Shown here piece by piece: positions 11,948 to 26,600 of a DNA stretch of 64,000 bases (position 1 is the first letter of the stretch; each line of letters opens with the position of its first letter). The notes beneath the pieces are model-generated. The model worked only from the letters and a program-made list of their open reading frames with translations. It had not been told where the DNA came from and searched no databases. The position numbers and the translations under genes are program-made. Location of the stretch: contig BCKE01000045.1 of the NCBI GenBank assembly GCA_001600495.1, positions 240,088 through 304,087 on the forward strand. Reading direction: 5' to 3'. The stretch is from Pilasporangium apinafurcum. Its lineage: Eukaryota > Oomycota > Peronosporomycetes > Pythiales > Pythiaceae.

Positions 11948-12136
11948 GAAATTGAGGCAGATGACATGATACGTATGACAAAGCGAGAATGCATACCTAG
12001 GTGTTATGAGGGAATGTGTGACCACTCTTTAAGATTGGACTTATATGACGAATATGAATGCAATTGCTCTTTTACGACACATGGATTTGGAACATCTTAC
12101 TGATTGTCTAGAGACACGAAGCGACTCTGTCTTTGT

Positions 12137-14041
12137 CTAAAGAGGAATGTTGCCATGCTTCTTCCACGGGTTTTCGAGTTTCTTCGTTTCAAGCACATCA
12201 AGGTCTTCGCAAATATGCAGGCGCGTTTTGTTGGGTTCAATGATGTCGTCCACGAAACCTCGTTGGGCAGCCACCTAGATAATGCAACAGCAAATCCATA
12301 GGTCAGTCAAGAACATTTTCCATAACCAGGAAGGTAACTAGTCGTCTTAATGCACGCACCATTGGATTGGCGAATTTACGTTCGTAATCAGCTGTGTTCT
12401 CTTCCACATTTTTGCCGTGGAAGATAATCTCCACTGCACCCTTAGCTCCCATCACAGCAATTTCAGCCGATGGCCACCTAACAAAACCACATTTTCAGTT
12501 CTCGCCTGCATCAACCAGCTCTATATAAATAAAATATCTCTTCTAACTTACGCATAGTTGATGTCACCACGCAAGTGCTTGGAACTCATCACGTCGTATG
12601 CACCACCATACGCCTTACGAGTGATAATAGTAATCTTTGGCACAGTCGCCTCAGCATACGCATACAAGAGCTTGGCGCCGTGACGAATAATACCCCCGTA
12701 CTCTTGGTCCACGCCAGGCAGGAAGCCAGGCACATCGACCAGCGTCACAATTGGAATGTTGAAAGCATCGCAAAAGCGGACAAAGCGAGCAGCTTTTACC
12801 GATGAGTTAATATCCAAACACCCAGCCAATTCCATCGGTTGGTTGGCGACAATGCCCACGACACGTCCTTCCATGCGTCCAAATCCAATGATCATGTTCT
12901 TGGCATAGTCAGGCATTATCTCGAAGAAATCAAAGGAGTCCACTAATTGGTGGATGATATCCTTCATGTTGTATGGCACATTCGGATCTGGAGGGACAAT
13001 GTTTTCCAGCGTCGGAACAGGACGATTACGGTCGTCATCCGACTTGCGCACAGGAGGTTTTTCTGCATATAAGTACAAAGTCAGTATATAATGAATAGGA
13101 ACTGCAATATGAAGCATTACGAACCTTTGTTGTTGAGTGGCAAAAAGTCAAAGAATCGGCGCATTTCGCGAATACCTTCGACGTCATTGTCAAACGCACA
13201 ATGCGCGACTCCCGATGTCTTGGTGTGCGTACCAGCGCCACCTAATTCTTCTTGCGTCACTTCCTCATTTGTCACAGTCTTGACAACGTCAGGACCGGTC
13301 ACGAACATGTAGGACGAATCGCGCGACATGAAAATATAGTCCGTCATGGCAGGGGAGTACACGGCACCACCAGCACATGGACCCATGACCATGGTCAATT
13401 GTGGGATCACACCGGAGGCCAACACATTCAACTGGAAGATGTCCGCATACCCCGCCAAAGACGCCACGCCTTCTTGTATACGAGCACCACCCGAGTCATT
13501 CAATCCGATGACGGGCGCACCCAGTTGCATGGCCATCTTCATGATCTTGACGATTTTTTCGGCGTACGTCTCTGAAAGACTACCACCAAACACCGTAAAA
13601 TCCTGACTAAACACAAACGCTAGACGTCCGTTGATCAACCCACGGCCAGTGATCACACCGTCGCCAGGAAAGTGCTGCTTGTCCATGCCAAAATCCGAAC
13701 AGCGATGCGACTTGAGCATGTCGTATTCGCGGAACGTGCCCTGGTCAAGCAGCAGTTCGATGCGTTCACGGGCAGTCAATTTCCCCTTAGCGTGCTGCTT
13801 TTCCACACGCTTGGCGCCACCGCCCTCGAGTGCCTGCTTGCGTGCATCCGAGAGTTCCTTCTGGAACGCGAGCTTGCGCGCCGCGGGCGTCACCGTCGCA
13901 GCAGAAAAATGACGTATCTGGAGCTACGAACGCGCAAGATACCGTTAGATACATAAATAGACATCAAAAGTGAGTGTACGTGAGTCATACAGCGCGCGAG
14001 GCGGGGCGGAGGAGTTTGTGCATGACAAGCGAGCGCGCCAT
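12137..14041 (-). CDS. PCCB: Propionyl-CoA carboxylase beta subunit, mitochondrial
   Basis: Five exons on the minus strand (14041-13991, 13923-13125, 13062-12552, 12477-12360, 12274-12137) give 538 aa, very near the length of animal PCCB. It is the carboxyltransferase half of the biotin enzyme that turns propionyl-CoA into methylmalonyl-CoA. The first exon encodes only a 17-residue presequence ([17 protein letters not shown]), continued by LQIRHFSAA, a good mitochondrial targeting and cleavage region. Carboxyltransferase features include [16 protein letters not shown], the acyl-CoA oxyanion loops [20 protein letters not shown] and [16 protein letters not shown], and in the C half VDVPGFLPG and [35 protein letters not shown] separates it from acetyl-CoA carboxylases. 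The biotin-carrying alpha subunit is not in this window. It is divergent from the giant gene and convergent with the peptidase. Confidence 0.96.
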
Positions 14042-14692
14042 ACTAATGATTCGTCCGAGCGCAATCTGAAAATGCGGACTGGGCGCGCAAGTTCAACCAG
14101 CGCGCTATTTATGGTCATCACGTGAAGCATGGTCAGATCACTAGAATGGGTTTTATACTCTGTCAAGCAGATTTTTACTGAAAATACTATTTATGTATGT
14201 GTTTTTCCAATAATCACTTCAACTACCGTATTGAACTTACGGGAAATTAGTTATTGAAATTGGGTTTTAGAGAAAAATACAATGTATAGGATTTAGCAAA
14301 GCTAAAACCCTGCTTATTGTTGAATGTGTTTTTTCAGGGGCCTAGCAATACCCGTGGGCATAAAAGCTGCGTCCATAAACAGGATCGCATCCTAGGTTTA
14401 GGCTCCCCACAGCCATTGATGCATTTTCCTAATATTCTATTGGTTAAAATTATTTTTTTGCTAATCAGTGGTTTAGATGAGCATTTGTGTTTGGCTGCTA
14501 ATCAATGAACTGAGCATAACTATTGGTTAAAAATAAGCGTTTATTTGATAGGCGTAAGCTGCATGGTGATTGGCTAAAAAGAGAACAGTTTATTGACATT
14601 CACTCCTGTCGTAAAGAATCTCAAAAGATGAAAAGGCACACGCCAAGGAGGAAGCAGCAGCTTTTCCGCTTTTATCAATCGATCGCGTCAGG
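14042..14692. promoter_or_regulatory. Divergent promoter between PCCB and the giant surface-protein gene
   Basis: This 651-base gap has no credible gene. Near PCCB is the initiator-like element described separately. On the other side, three ATTGG words (inverted CCAAT boxes) at 14439-14443, 14522-14526 and 14569-14573 each run into an A-rich stretch (TATTGGTTAAAA, TATTGGTTAAAAA, GATTGGCTAAAAA), with two CTAATCA words between the first two. CCAAT boxes bind NF-Y in eukaryotes. The cluster sits about 120-255 bases upstream of the giant gene start. The rest is AT-rich and featureless. Confidence 0.55.
14069..14084 (-). promoter_or_regulatory. Oomycete-type initiator element of PCCB
   Basis: Reading on the minus strand, GCCCAGTCCGCATTTT matches the published oomycete initiator consensus GCTCATTYYNCAWTTT at 14 of 16 positions. 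It lies 28 bases upstream of the PCCB start codon, where a transcription start is expected. Confidence 0.6.
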
Positions 14693-17600
14693 ATGACCAT
14701 CGCATCAATGCTACTGCTGCTAACATTGATAGTAGTGAGTATTACTGATGCGAGTGTCAACTGGAATCCATATGTGATCCTACGTCCGCGACACCTGGTA
14801 GCGTTGTATCCACTGGCAACAGACCAGAACGACTATGCGCCTTATGGCTCCAGTAGTGACGGCTACGGACAGCACGGTACAGGACGATACCTCTCAGTTG
14901 CTGCAAAAAAAGGCGTGTATGGCAGCCTCCCCATGGATAGACAGAGCGGAGTGGACCTGCCGCTGAATGTGCATGCAAGTATACTACCTCAACTCACCAT
15001 GGGGATGTGGTTAAACATTCCTGTTGGCACGGAAACGCAGACGGGGTAAGCAGTCTTCCTTCCATCTTTCTCGTTCACCACAAATCTTTTTGGGACAAGT
15101 AGATCTTTTTATCTCCGATGTGTTCAGATGTGTCATATCGCAAAACGGACTGACGATCGGCCGCTCGTTATGCATGGCAAATGGCAAATGGATTGTTTCC
15201 GGACATTTAACAGAGATTGCTGTTGAAAGTGATGTGTGGCTGTTTGTTGCAGTGATATATGATACATTGAATGCGTTTGTCGGTGTTTTCATGAATGGGG
15301 AATTGTTTACATCGTCTAAGGCTGTAGACAACGTTGCCAGTCCAACGATGGTACTTGGATCTACTGCCGAAACAGTCACTGGTTTCATAGGGAAGTTGAG
15401 GGACGTTTTTGTCTATGATGTGGCTCTGTCAACAGCTGAGCTAAGGTATTTGATGAAGACAGAGGTCGAAGAACTACCACTAGCTGTCGGAAGTTGGGGG
15501 TATGCATTTAAGCCGACGGCAGTAGATATGCTGTCATTGCTATCGATCCCACTTCCAAAGGACACTGAAATATTGCTTGAGTCAGCTACTCTGCTATTTT
15601 GGATTGCATTGAGTGATAGCTCCACGCTAGATGCAGATAAAAGTTCTTGTCTATGTCGTTTAGTAGGAACGGCTTCACTTGGAACGTTGTCTGTTGTAGC
15701 GTCATACGACCATCGCATCGGACAGACATTTTTTCGTATCATCCGCTCAAGAACTTCTAGAAGTGAAGATGATACACAGCATTTGTTTCCTGCTGCAATA
15801 CTTGAGATGAGAAGCGAGTGGCAGCAAGTAGCCGTGGTTTGGACAAAAGATTTTATTCGAGTATACGTTGAAAACGCATTCAAGGTACGTTGTCAGCGAG
15901 CGCACTAAATGAACTTCTACTGCAGGGTTAATCATATTTATACTTATCCAACTAGGTTGAGCTTCAACTAGATCTGTTGTGGCTGAATTCACTTGAGGTG
16001 ATCCAAATGGGATCTGGCGCTCTACCTTCGGATGAAGCATCGGAACTCAGCGTACGATTTGATGAGGTTTCACTCTGGTCGACAGCGCTTGATGTTCAGG
16101 AGCTACAGTCTCGCCGAAACCAACTTTCAGGATTGGAAGCAGGTCTCATTGGATATTGGAAATTTGATGATATGGACGAACAAAGTCTTCAAGTTTCAAA
16201 CAAGGCAGCAAAGTACAATACGGCTTTGGATGCAGAAATTCGCGTGGCAACATGCAATCCCCGCAACTCAATCGGTTCACTTTTTCTTGGAGTTTCAGGA
16301 ACCAGCGTTTCTGACCAAGTTGAAGTGAAAAGTGGCCATTATGCAATTATCCAGCTTCGAAGATTCTCAAAAGCGAAATGCATCTTGAGTCAATTTATAA
16401 TAATCAAAGAACCCGATCATGGTACGCTCTGGGAAGTGGCTGTAGGGAATGAACTGTCCACCAGTAGTACGAATGCAAACAAGGGAAGCCCGGTAACGAC
16501 GCTCACAGAGCTTAGTGGCCCATATATTTATTACGATACCCCCAGTGACGTAAATAGTGATGTGGTAACATCATTTCAATATGCATCAACATGTGATGGC
16601 ATCCGAGTGAGCAATATAGCGACAGTTACAATTCACATCAGCTTCACCCAGGTGCTCCCTAGACTGGGTTTGCTTGATCGCCTCGAATACAGCGTCGATA
16701 TGGTAAAGATCGATGATCCAGACGAGATCGAATACAACTCTGCATCTTTGTATTCTTTTCAACTGAGTGGTGGCAGATCTCCATCTGTTCACCTTTCTGA
16801 ACAAGTGACATCAGCATCAATTGAGCAACTGTACAACGGAGCAAATAGCAGCAGCGCAGTTGTTATTCAAGGAGGCGCAACAGCAAGCGAAATTAACACA
16901 ATTGCAAGTGGAATAGCTGTCGAAGTAAATACAGAAAACCCTCTCGAGGTACAACTTGACCTGCATGTTGACGACATAGTTTCACAATACACTTTCCAGC
17001 ATGTATTGGCATCAATTCCTGCAATTACCGATATACATCCGACGGATTTAACGGTAGATGGAGCTAAAATTGACGTCCATGGCCAGAATTTTGCCGAAAT
17101 ATCTGCTTGTATACTCAATGGAACGACTGTGGTTGATGCATGGGTCATTTCACAGACTCATCTGCAATGTGCAATCCCGAAGCAAGATCAAACTGGTCCA
17201 TTATCTCTAGCTATTTATCCAGTCGCATTCCCGAACAAGACAAGTAATCCAGTGAGTCTATCGATTCATCCATCTTTCAGCTTGTGGTCCGTCCAGCCGG
17301 AAAATCGGATTGTTCATATTGGATCTGAAGTAGTGATTTCAGGGGCACCAATGTTCAATTCTCACTCGACGCTGTGTCTGCTGTTAGGAATCGTCTATGT
17401 TGTGCCGCATCATTTCACAAGTAATTCAATCGCTTGTCGTATTCCTGCCATCCCCGTAGAGGAATCATCCTCTGTCACTATTATGGACATCTCGGTAACA
17501 CAGAATAACGCTACCTACGTATCAGTCGGTACATTTGAACTCAGAAGACGGCCAACAATACATCGGATCCATCCATCGAGTGCAGCTTTCTTGCCAATTC

Positions 17601-20600
17601 CGCTCGTGATTGACGTCTTCGGCAATAGTTTCTTCAATTCTTCCCATCTTTTATGCTCTATCAATGACCAAGAATCTGATGCAGTGTATGAATCAACTAC
17701 AAAAATGGCATGTGCGTTGCATATCCGCCCTGACATATCAAATTCAGTTGTATCAATTCGCGTTTCGGTCAATGGTATCGATTATTCTACTTTAGCTGGG
17801 ATGTTAAACATAGTGGAGGCACCATTTATTGATAGTTGCTCACCTTCAAACGGTCCAATCGCTGGTGGAACATTCATCGAAATTTATGGCGGGAAATTTT
17901 CCAATGCAGTCGCGTACAGCTGCCACACTGAAGAGTCCACTACAAATGCACTCTATGTCAGCGACAACGTGATACGCTGTCGAACACCAAGAGTGAACTT
18001 TACGGGTCCCACCCGTATCATCGTGCTTGTAGATGGCGTTGAAGTTCCAGAAATGTCGTTCATCTTTACCTATGCTAGGCTCCCTGTGATTTCACGAGTC
18101 TATCCAGAACTTGGACCATCAATGAAGGAAACAATGTTGACCATATCTGGGAGAGGATTTGACGCTCACCTCTCGCTGCGATGTGCGTTTGATATCGAGA
18201 AGAGGATGACTCGTCAGACAACAATAGCGACATTCATTGATCACTCCCTGGTGCAATGCTTGACCCCAAAGTTTTCTGAAATCGGAAAGGTCATTGTTCG
18301 AGTGTCCAATAATGACCAGGATTTTTCGGATTCGTCGGGAAGTGCTCAATACACCGTTCATGCTGATCCAATCCTTGAAACTCTGTCCATAATATCTGGC
18401 CCAATCATTGGTGGAACGAATGTTGACATTGTTGGCAGAAATTTTCTTACTACGCCAACTGTAGCATGCAAATTTGGTAATGCAACAACTCGCGCTACTT
18501 TTGTTTCACAGTCAAAAATTCGATGCACTGCTCCAGCGTACGACGTTAAAGCCGGAAACATGATGGTTGCTGTAAGAATCACATTGAATGGTTTTGATTT
18601 TGCTGAATCAAGCCTACTTTTTCGGTATTATCCGCCACCGATAATTGAAGCTATACATCCAAGTCTAGCTCCAGTGAATGCATCGACAGAACTTATGCTC
18701 TCAGGCAGCCATTTCACCTTGCAGGACGAAACTGCTCTCTGCCGCATTGGATTAATTGTTGTTAAAAGCTTCGTTATCAATTCCAGTCATATCACTTGTG
18801 CACCAATTGACCTGGATTTCCCTGTCGGTTTAGTGAATGTTAGCCTCTCTGTCAATGGGCATGACTTTACGCACAGCCTGATCAGTTTATTGATGCACAA
18901 CCCATTAGTCATATCCAAGATTGAACCTTCGTACGTTACACAACATTCAAATGTCTCGATTGCTGTGTATGGAAGAGAATTCCTTAGCACCAAGGAAATT
19001 GTATGCGCCTTTGGAGATTATGAGTCCCAAGCATTCGTCGTTTCTAAAGAACAGATCGCATGTGCACTTCCCGATTTGCCTGTTGGTGGGTATGAAGTTG
19101 GTGTTAGTCTCAACGGAATTCATTTCGTTTACTATGTGTCCCAGTTTTTTGTATATCAGATCCCAACGTTCGTTCATCTAACTCCAAGCTCAACAATCAG
19201 TAATGGAGATATGGACGTGTTCATTTTCGGCTCTGGATTTGAAGTTAATCAAACTGCTCTCTCGATAGCATGCATCTTTGGAAACGCTTATCCAGTACAA
19301 GCACATGTGGAAAATGACTCGTGCATTCGTTGTGTTGCACCATCAATTGGCTACATCAATGGCGAGTTGAGTGTTCCTGTGAATTTTCATGTTGGCGGAG
19401 TCGGTGTCGTAAATACGTCTATAAGGTTTCAGTATTTACCGACAATCATTTTCACTCGCATCCATCCCCATCACATTGTCGCCGGGAAGCGCAACGTTAT
19501 CATATTGGAAGGTTATCGCTTCTTTTTAAACACCAATTATACGATTCGCGTGGGCGATGTTGAGGTGATGTACATAAAGCCCCTCGATGACACAATGCTA
19601 ATGTGGGTGCTGGATGTCCCCAATACTGTACCTCAATCGACAATATTGCCAGTGTTATTATCGAGCAACAGTGCAGATTTCGTCAGCACTGAGAAACACT
19701 TAATGGTCACTAGTAACAATAACGTGAACATGATCATATCACCAAGTGAAGCGCCTACCAAAACCAACACGCAAGTAACGATTTGTGGAGGACAGATAAG
19801 CGCAAATGTCAAGTATATCTGTCAGCTAGAAGAAGATCCCAACCCGACTATACCAGCCAAGTACCTCAATAGAACATGTCTAATGTGCGGTATATTCACT
19901 CCTGCAACCGCTGGTAGAACAAATTTGCATCTCTTGCATGAATTGTCGCAGACCGTCGTGCATTCATTTCCGTTTGAACTTTTCGAAGCTCCAAAACTCT
20001 TGGCTTTATCGCCGAACCATTTACAGATGGGAGGAGAGCAGCATGACATTATGATATATGGTACCGGTTTTCAAGATAATATGACTTGGTGCGTGTTTGA
20101 CGAGGCATTCATAGCAGTTGCTACCGTTTACAATGCGACCAACGCAGTGTGCCCGTGGCGGAATTGGATTATGGATTCGGGCGAAGTAACAGTACGTGTT
20201 TCAAGCAACTTGGTTCATTTTTCAGAAACATCCTTGATATTGCGCGTGTTTCCGGCGATAGATGTGGTAAAAATCACGCCAAAGTTTATCTTTCAAGGTG
20301 AAGCAACAAACATTACCGTCCATGGCTTGAATTTTCAAGCAAATAAGACATTTTGTCATTTCAATACTGCGCAAACAGACACTGTTGTTCTTGCCATTGT
20401 GCGCTCCGAGACTGAAGTAATTTGTTGCCCCCATAATCTAAACTCTATGTTGGGAAAAGTTCAGATTACGTTGAGTACCAACGGCCAGGATCTGACAATG
20501 AACAAGATGATTTTTGAGGTGCTTCAAACACCACAGATCGTCAATGTTTATCCCCAAAGGGGTTCTACAGAAGGAAGCACTCAAGTATATGTTTCAGGGA

Positions 20601-23600
20601 CCGGATTTATAGATTTCGAACCGATATATTGCTTGTTCGGTGAAATTCCTGTGCTAGCTACTTTCTCCTCCCAAAGAATGGTGTCTTGTGTAGCTCCACC
20701 AATGACAAAAGAGCACCGATTAGCGCTTCGGCTCGCTATAAACTATGGAGGCAACAAACCCTACATAACGAACAGCATATCGTATTTCTATGTTGTTGGC
20801 CAAAGATTGGCGCGTGCTTCACCCAGATATGGGCCAGTGAAAGGAAATACCACTGTGACACTGTACGGCAGTGGGTTTACTGCGTCAGATGAAATTTGGT
20901 GTCAGTTTGGAGTTACAAGAGTCTATGCACATGTTCTCAACTCAACAGCGCTCAAATGCACATCGCCTCCAAGCCCTGTTGGGGCAGATGATGTTAATAT
21001 CCAGTGCTATATGGACAATGTGCGTATCCCATCCATGGAGATGTTTTTCGAGTATGTTTTACCGCCATACGTGTCACACATGACCCCCGAGATTGGATTC
21101 AGCGCCTCAACTACTTCGGTGGCAGTATATGGAAGAGATTTTTCGAAAGTATATCCCATCTACTGTCGGTTTGATAAATCGATCTCTGTCGCCAAGGTTG
21201 AATCCAGCACACTCGCGCATTGTGTGGTACCCCCTCATGCAAAGGGTGCTGTCAAAGCGGCAGTGCAATTAGGTAGAGCTTCGGGCGAAATTTTGACGGC
21301 AACGTTTGATTACATTGGTTCGTACTTCGGATGAAAATTTCTGCTGGCTTTGTACTGGTCTTCACATTCTACTAAATATGATTTGTCAATGTTTACAGAT
21401 GAACCAGTTCTCGAACAGATACACCCTCCACACGGGTCAGAGCAAGGCAATGTTAGAATACTGATTGTGGGCAAGACATTCCCGTCATCCGTGAGTTTTG
21501 GCTGCGTGTTCGAAGCTACTGATCAATCCATGAAAGCTGAAACGAGCGCGATTTGGGTGAATGAAAACGCGATCATGTGTTATACACCGCTATTCACTCC
21601 TGGTGATATCAACGTTCGGGTTCGGATCAGCGAGAGCATCACGACGGGACATATCCCGTTTACCTATACAGGTGAAATAAACCTGTTTCAGAAGCAATCT
21701 CTTTATTCCATGGCTTACAACGTCCAAATGTGTCTGTAGTGCGGCCACGAGTCTTTTCAATAACACCGAACAGTAGCATTGCTGGTCACACTCGCATCAG
21801 GATAGCAATATTTGGTGCAGGTTTTATCGACTCCCACTTGTTTCGCTGCAAATTTGGCTCTGTGAATGTGATTCCATTAAAAGTAGTTAGCTCTTCGCAC
21901 GTGATATGCGAATTGCCACCAATGAATACTCCAGCGATGCTTTCGGTGCAAATTTCCAACAACAATCAAGAGTTTACCAGTGACGATATTCAATTCAAGT
22001 TCTATCCATCCGTTCGTATCGAATTTGCTACACCAAGATCTGGTCCTATCGACGGTGCAACCACAATCACATTGTTTGGCAGCAATTTTCGGCCTGATGC
22101 CGATTTATCGTGCCACTTCATTGACACGAACGTTTCAGTCAAAGCGAAGTATGTCCATGAATCTGCATGTCAATGTATAGCACCACCAGCATCACGAAAA
22201 CAATCGTTTGACACGATGTTTGAGGTGACGGAAATGGGTCAGACCAGCATTCTCTTTCAAAGTTTATTTCTGTACAACTCGAATCCAGCCATCGTGTCTG
22301 TATTCCCACAAGTGAGTCTTGCGAGCGGTGGCACTGTCATGATAATTGAAAGGGAGCGGTTTAGTGATGCGGATTCACCACCACTGTTCTGCCAGTTTGG
22401 CTCAGTTCATTTTCAAGCGCCGTTGACGACTATGAACAGGACCCATTGTTCGTGCTTGACTCCCCCTCATCCTCCAGGGACAGTGAACCTTCGACTTTGT
22501 TACGATAGTCAACAATGCTCAAAAGTAGGCGAACCGTTTACTTTTATGAATTTTCCAATGGTTTACAATGTTGTTCCATCGGCCACGTACACGTCAGAAG
22601 CATCCGTGATCAGTCTAATTGGCGAGGGTTTCTTTAATTCTTCATCGCTTGTATGTAATTTTGACGATATGACGTCGCGCGCGCGATTTATTAATACGAC
22701 TGTGATAGAGTGCCCAGTCTACGATACGAAAACTGGTTGCCGAAACGTATCGCTTAGTGTCGATGATCAGCGAATTCCGTCTCGATTATTCACTTTTTGC
22801 TTCCGATCCAAGCTTTTTATCAACTCAATTCGGCCTACAAATGGACCAGCAAATGGTGGAACTCGGGTTCTTGTACACGGAGGTCCATTCTTTGCTTCAC
22901 GTCGATACTTGTGCGCGTTTGGAGATAAAACTGTTTCCACGACGTTTCTGTCAACGATGCAGATTCTTTGTATTTCTCCTCCTGGAACAGAACGCACTGT
23001 CTCCATTGATGTTCATGAGTGGGATGTAGATACAGATAATGGTTCCGAGCTGTTGTACACTTACCATCCATCGCCTAGTCTTGATCGCCTCGATCCTCCA
23101 AGAGGCTCAGAATCGGGCCAGTACCAAGTGCTCATTCAAGGCAGCAATTTTATTCAAAGTTCCGATTTGCGTTGTCGATTCGGTTTGTCAGATGTCGTAC
23201 CAGCAGAATGGGTATCGGAATTATCTATCGCATGCATGGCTCCGAAGCACTTGCCAGGATGGCTTGATGTCTATGTGACGAACAATTTGCAAGACTACTC
23301 AGCCAAGCCGCTGAGGTTCGAGTACGTCATGAACCCTATCGTGTCGTCATTCACTCCGGAACGAATTCCTGCAGGAGAAATTACCATGTTAGTGCTAACT
23401 GGTCATGAATTTCGAAATTCCACTGATCTGCGATGCATCATAGGCGACATTTTTGTCCCGGTAGAATTCGTATCAGAAGAGAAACTGCTATGTACACTTG
23501 AGTACGCAAGCAACGCAGAAGTTACTGTTGGTGTTGTGGATCTGTCCATGAGTATGAATCCCGTGTTTGCCCCAATGCGGCTTCGGTTCACGAAAGATTC

Positions 23601-26600
23601 CCAATGGATGATGTTTCCACACCTCGGATCAATCCGAGGTGATACACCCATCGAGTTTTCATGTCGATCAAACGAGTCGTTGTGGGATGGCAAGTATTCG
23701 TGTCGATTCTGTAACGCAATGGGTGTCTGCTCCGAAAACGTCCGTACTTATGTAATTGCACCCGACAGGCTTCGCTGTCAGTCGCCATCGTGGGTAGGCG
23801 ATGAATTGGATGGGACCATGGAGCTATTTCGCGTCAAGGAACCATCTCTAAAGCCAGTCGGTCAGTTTACATATCAATACTACAAGGAAGTGCAGTTGAA
23901 GCATTTGGATCCAAGTGTTGGATCTGTGGCGGGAGGAACTATCGTCACCATCGTGGGATCAAATTTTCATGCTTCACAAGCATTAAGTTGCGTTTTAGAT
24001 GGTGTAAACGTTGTCCAAGCTTCATTCGTGAACGACAACACAATTAGATGTACGATGCCGCCGTTGCCATCTAACTTGAGAACCGTTGACGTGTTCGTGA
24101 GTTTAAACGGTGTGGAGATTAGTGAATCAGCGCTTCAGTTTGTGTATAATGAGAATCCATCCTTGATGACCATTTTTCCGACCTCTGGACCCATCACGGA
24201 CACGACTATTGCGCGAGTGACGGGAGCAAACTTCGTAAGTACAACAAAAACCTCGTGCATATTTGGCTCACATAGGATCCCAGCAATTGTTTCAAGTGCA
24301 AATGAAGCCAATTGCATCATCCAGCCGACAATGTGGGCATCAATAGGTAGCGTAGCCGTTCGATTTTCGTCCAACGGCCAAGACATATCGGAGGACAGTT
24401 TGCTCTTTTTCTTTTATGCTTCGCCAATGTTCATAACATTACACCCTCGATCGGGCAGCGTACGAGGAGGAACTCATGTAAGGCTTCGATGGGATCAACA
24501 TAATCCAATTGACTGGGACTCCAGTGCACTTTGCAGTATCAATAGCATTATCGTGCAAGCCACCATAGATGCACCGGGTGAGATCAGCTGTGTAACACCT
24601 CCTTCGACCCCATCAACGCACGCCATGACTCGGATCAGCTTAAACGGTCAAAACTTTGTCGACGCGCCATCGTTTTGGTACTATATGGATCCAGTTATTA
24701 CGTCAATTCGTCCAAATCAATGTGCAGAAACAGCGAACGCGCCTGTGCATGTGGCAGGGGAAGATTTCCCACGAGTAGCGACGCTGTTGTGTATGTTTGG
24801 TACATCTACACCAACACCTGCGACGTGGATCTCAGATTCGTTAGTCATTTGTAGAGCTCCGACGCATGCTCCTGGGAAGGTGGACTTTGCGCTTTCTATC
24901 AATGGAGTGGATTTTATACTCACAACGCACACGTTCACTTTCAACTCGAGCGTGGGCTTCGGGAACTATTTTCCTACGTCGGGTCCAACAAGTGGCGGGA
25001 CAGTGGTGACCATTCCTGTGGAACTTGAAATTATCCAATGTCCACGTCTGTGGTGTCTTGTAGATGCACAGAAGGCAATGGCAACAGTATTGTCAGATTC
25101 CACACTGCAATGCCGGATGCCTCCACAGGATTCTGCAAGAGTTGTATCCATCTCCATTCAATGCATCGACGAGGTCGTTTCGACACTTTACCCAGCTTTC
25201 CACTTCTTTCTGCCGCCTATTATACGTGACGTGCATCCGCACGATATATCAATCGGCTCAACCTCTCACGTCACCGTTCTTGGTGATAACTTTTCCGCTA
25301 TACCCGTCATAATATGTCGTTTCGACGGTACTGTTGACGTTCATGCGTCCTTCGTGAGTGCAACGGAGGTACGATGTCCAGTTCCTGTGATCTCAAGACC
25401 GAAATTTCACTATGTACTCTTCGATCTTTCCGGGAACGGAATCGACTTCACGAGAAAGGGCGTAAAGTTACAAATTCTCCCTCCCCTCGCTGTTATCAGT
25501 ATGGCCCCAGTGCATGCTATCGTGGGTTATTCGTACGTCCTGTCATTACAAATATCCGAGTTTATGTACTCGGACTCTTTCCGATGTCGTGTGGGCGAGT
25601 CCTATACACTCAAAGCTGTTATGAAGTCGCGTACAGAACTAGAATGCCAAGTACCAGCGGTGTCAACACCAGGAGTGATGAAAGTATTTCTTTCAAGTAA
25701 TGGCGTGGATTTTATTGGTGGAGATGACCAATTGCGACTAAAGTATGATTCTCCGCCAACTGTCCGAAACCTGAGTCAAATGGGAGGTTCTTTATTTGGG
25801 GGAGAAGTGGTGATCGTTCATGGCCACGGATTTCATGAGGACAGCAACATGTCGTGTCTATTTGGCAGAGAAGAAGTAGCATCGAAGTTTTTGTCTTCAA
25901 TGGCTGTTTCTTGTGTAGCTCCGCCCTGGCGAAGAGTGTTTGATTGGAGTACAAACGCTAGCAGAACGGTTCCAATGCATCTTAGATTGTACACAGGCAC
26001 TGAACACGTCATCCTTCCGATCAATGATGATAAATTAAAGAAGCCACTTTATTGGACATATCACTATGAACCTATGGAACTATCTTATTCACCGACAACT
26101 ATCCTTGCGGGAGTTAGAACGACAATTACTATACATGGGCTAGACATCCAACTCAGTGCTTCTCCAGCCATCTTTCTTCGCGATACATCAAGTGACACAA
26201 CGTTACCGGAATCCATGGCGTCAATAACGATAGGCGAGGAAATCTGTGCAGCATCTGTGCTTATTGATAAACGCGGCAGGTATGAGATACAGGTCTTGGA
26301 CGCCGGCTATCCCCTTACGACAAAACAAGTCGCAATCGATGTCGTACCAAGAATTGCTGTGACGAGTATACGTCCGTCTGCAGGGCCTCTGCGTGGTCAA
26401 ACACTTGTTCATGTGATCGTTGATTCCCTGAATCCATTAGACGAATATCTAGTCTGTCTCTTTGGAGACGAAGTTGTGAACGCAGTTTCCGTGAATGCGT
26501 CGACTTTGTCGTGTAAATCACCTCCTGCTAGCAGCCCTGGTACTGTTGCGTTCGGGGTTGGCTTTCGTGATCACCTCGTTTACGTATGGGATTCAACTTT

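Noticed and set aside
21318-21739. Possible gene boundary inside the giant locus, where stops occur in all forward frames near 21334 and 21740
   Set aside because: Two normal introns (21318-21398 and 21672-21739) restore phase, and TIG domains continue on both sides at regular spacing.
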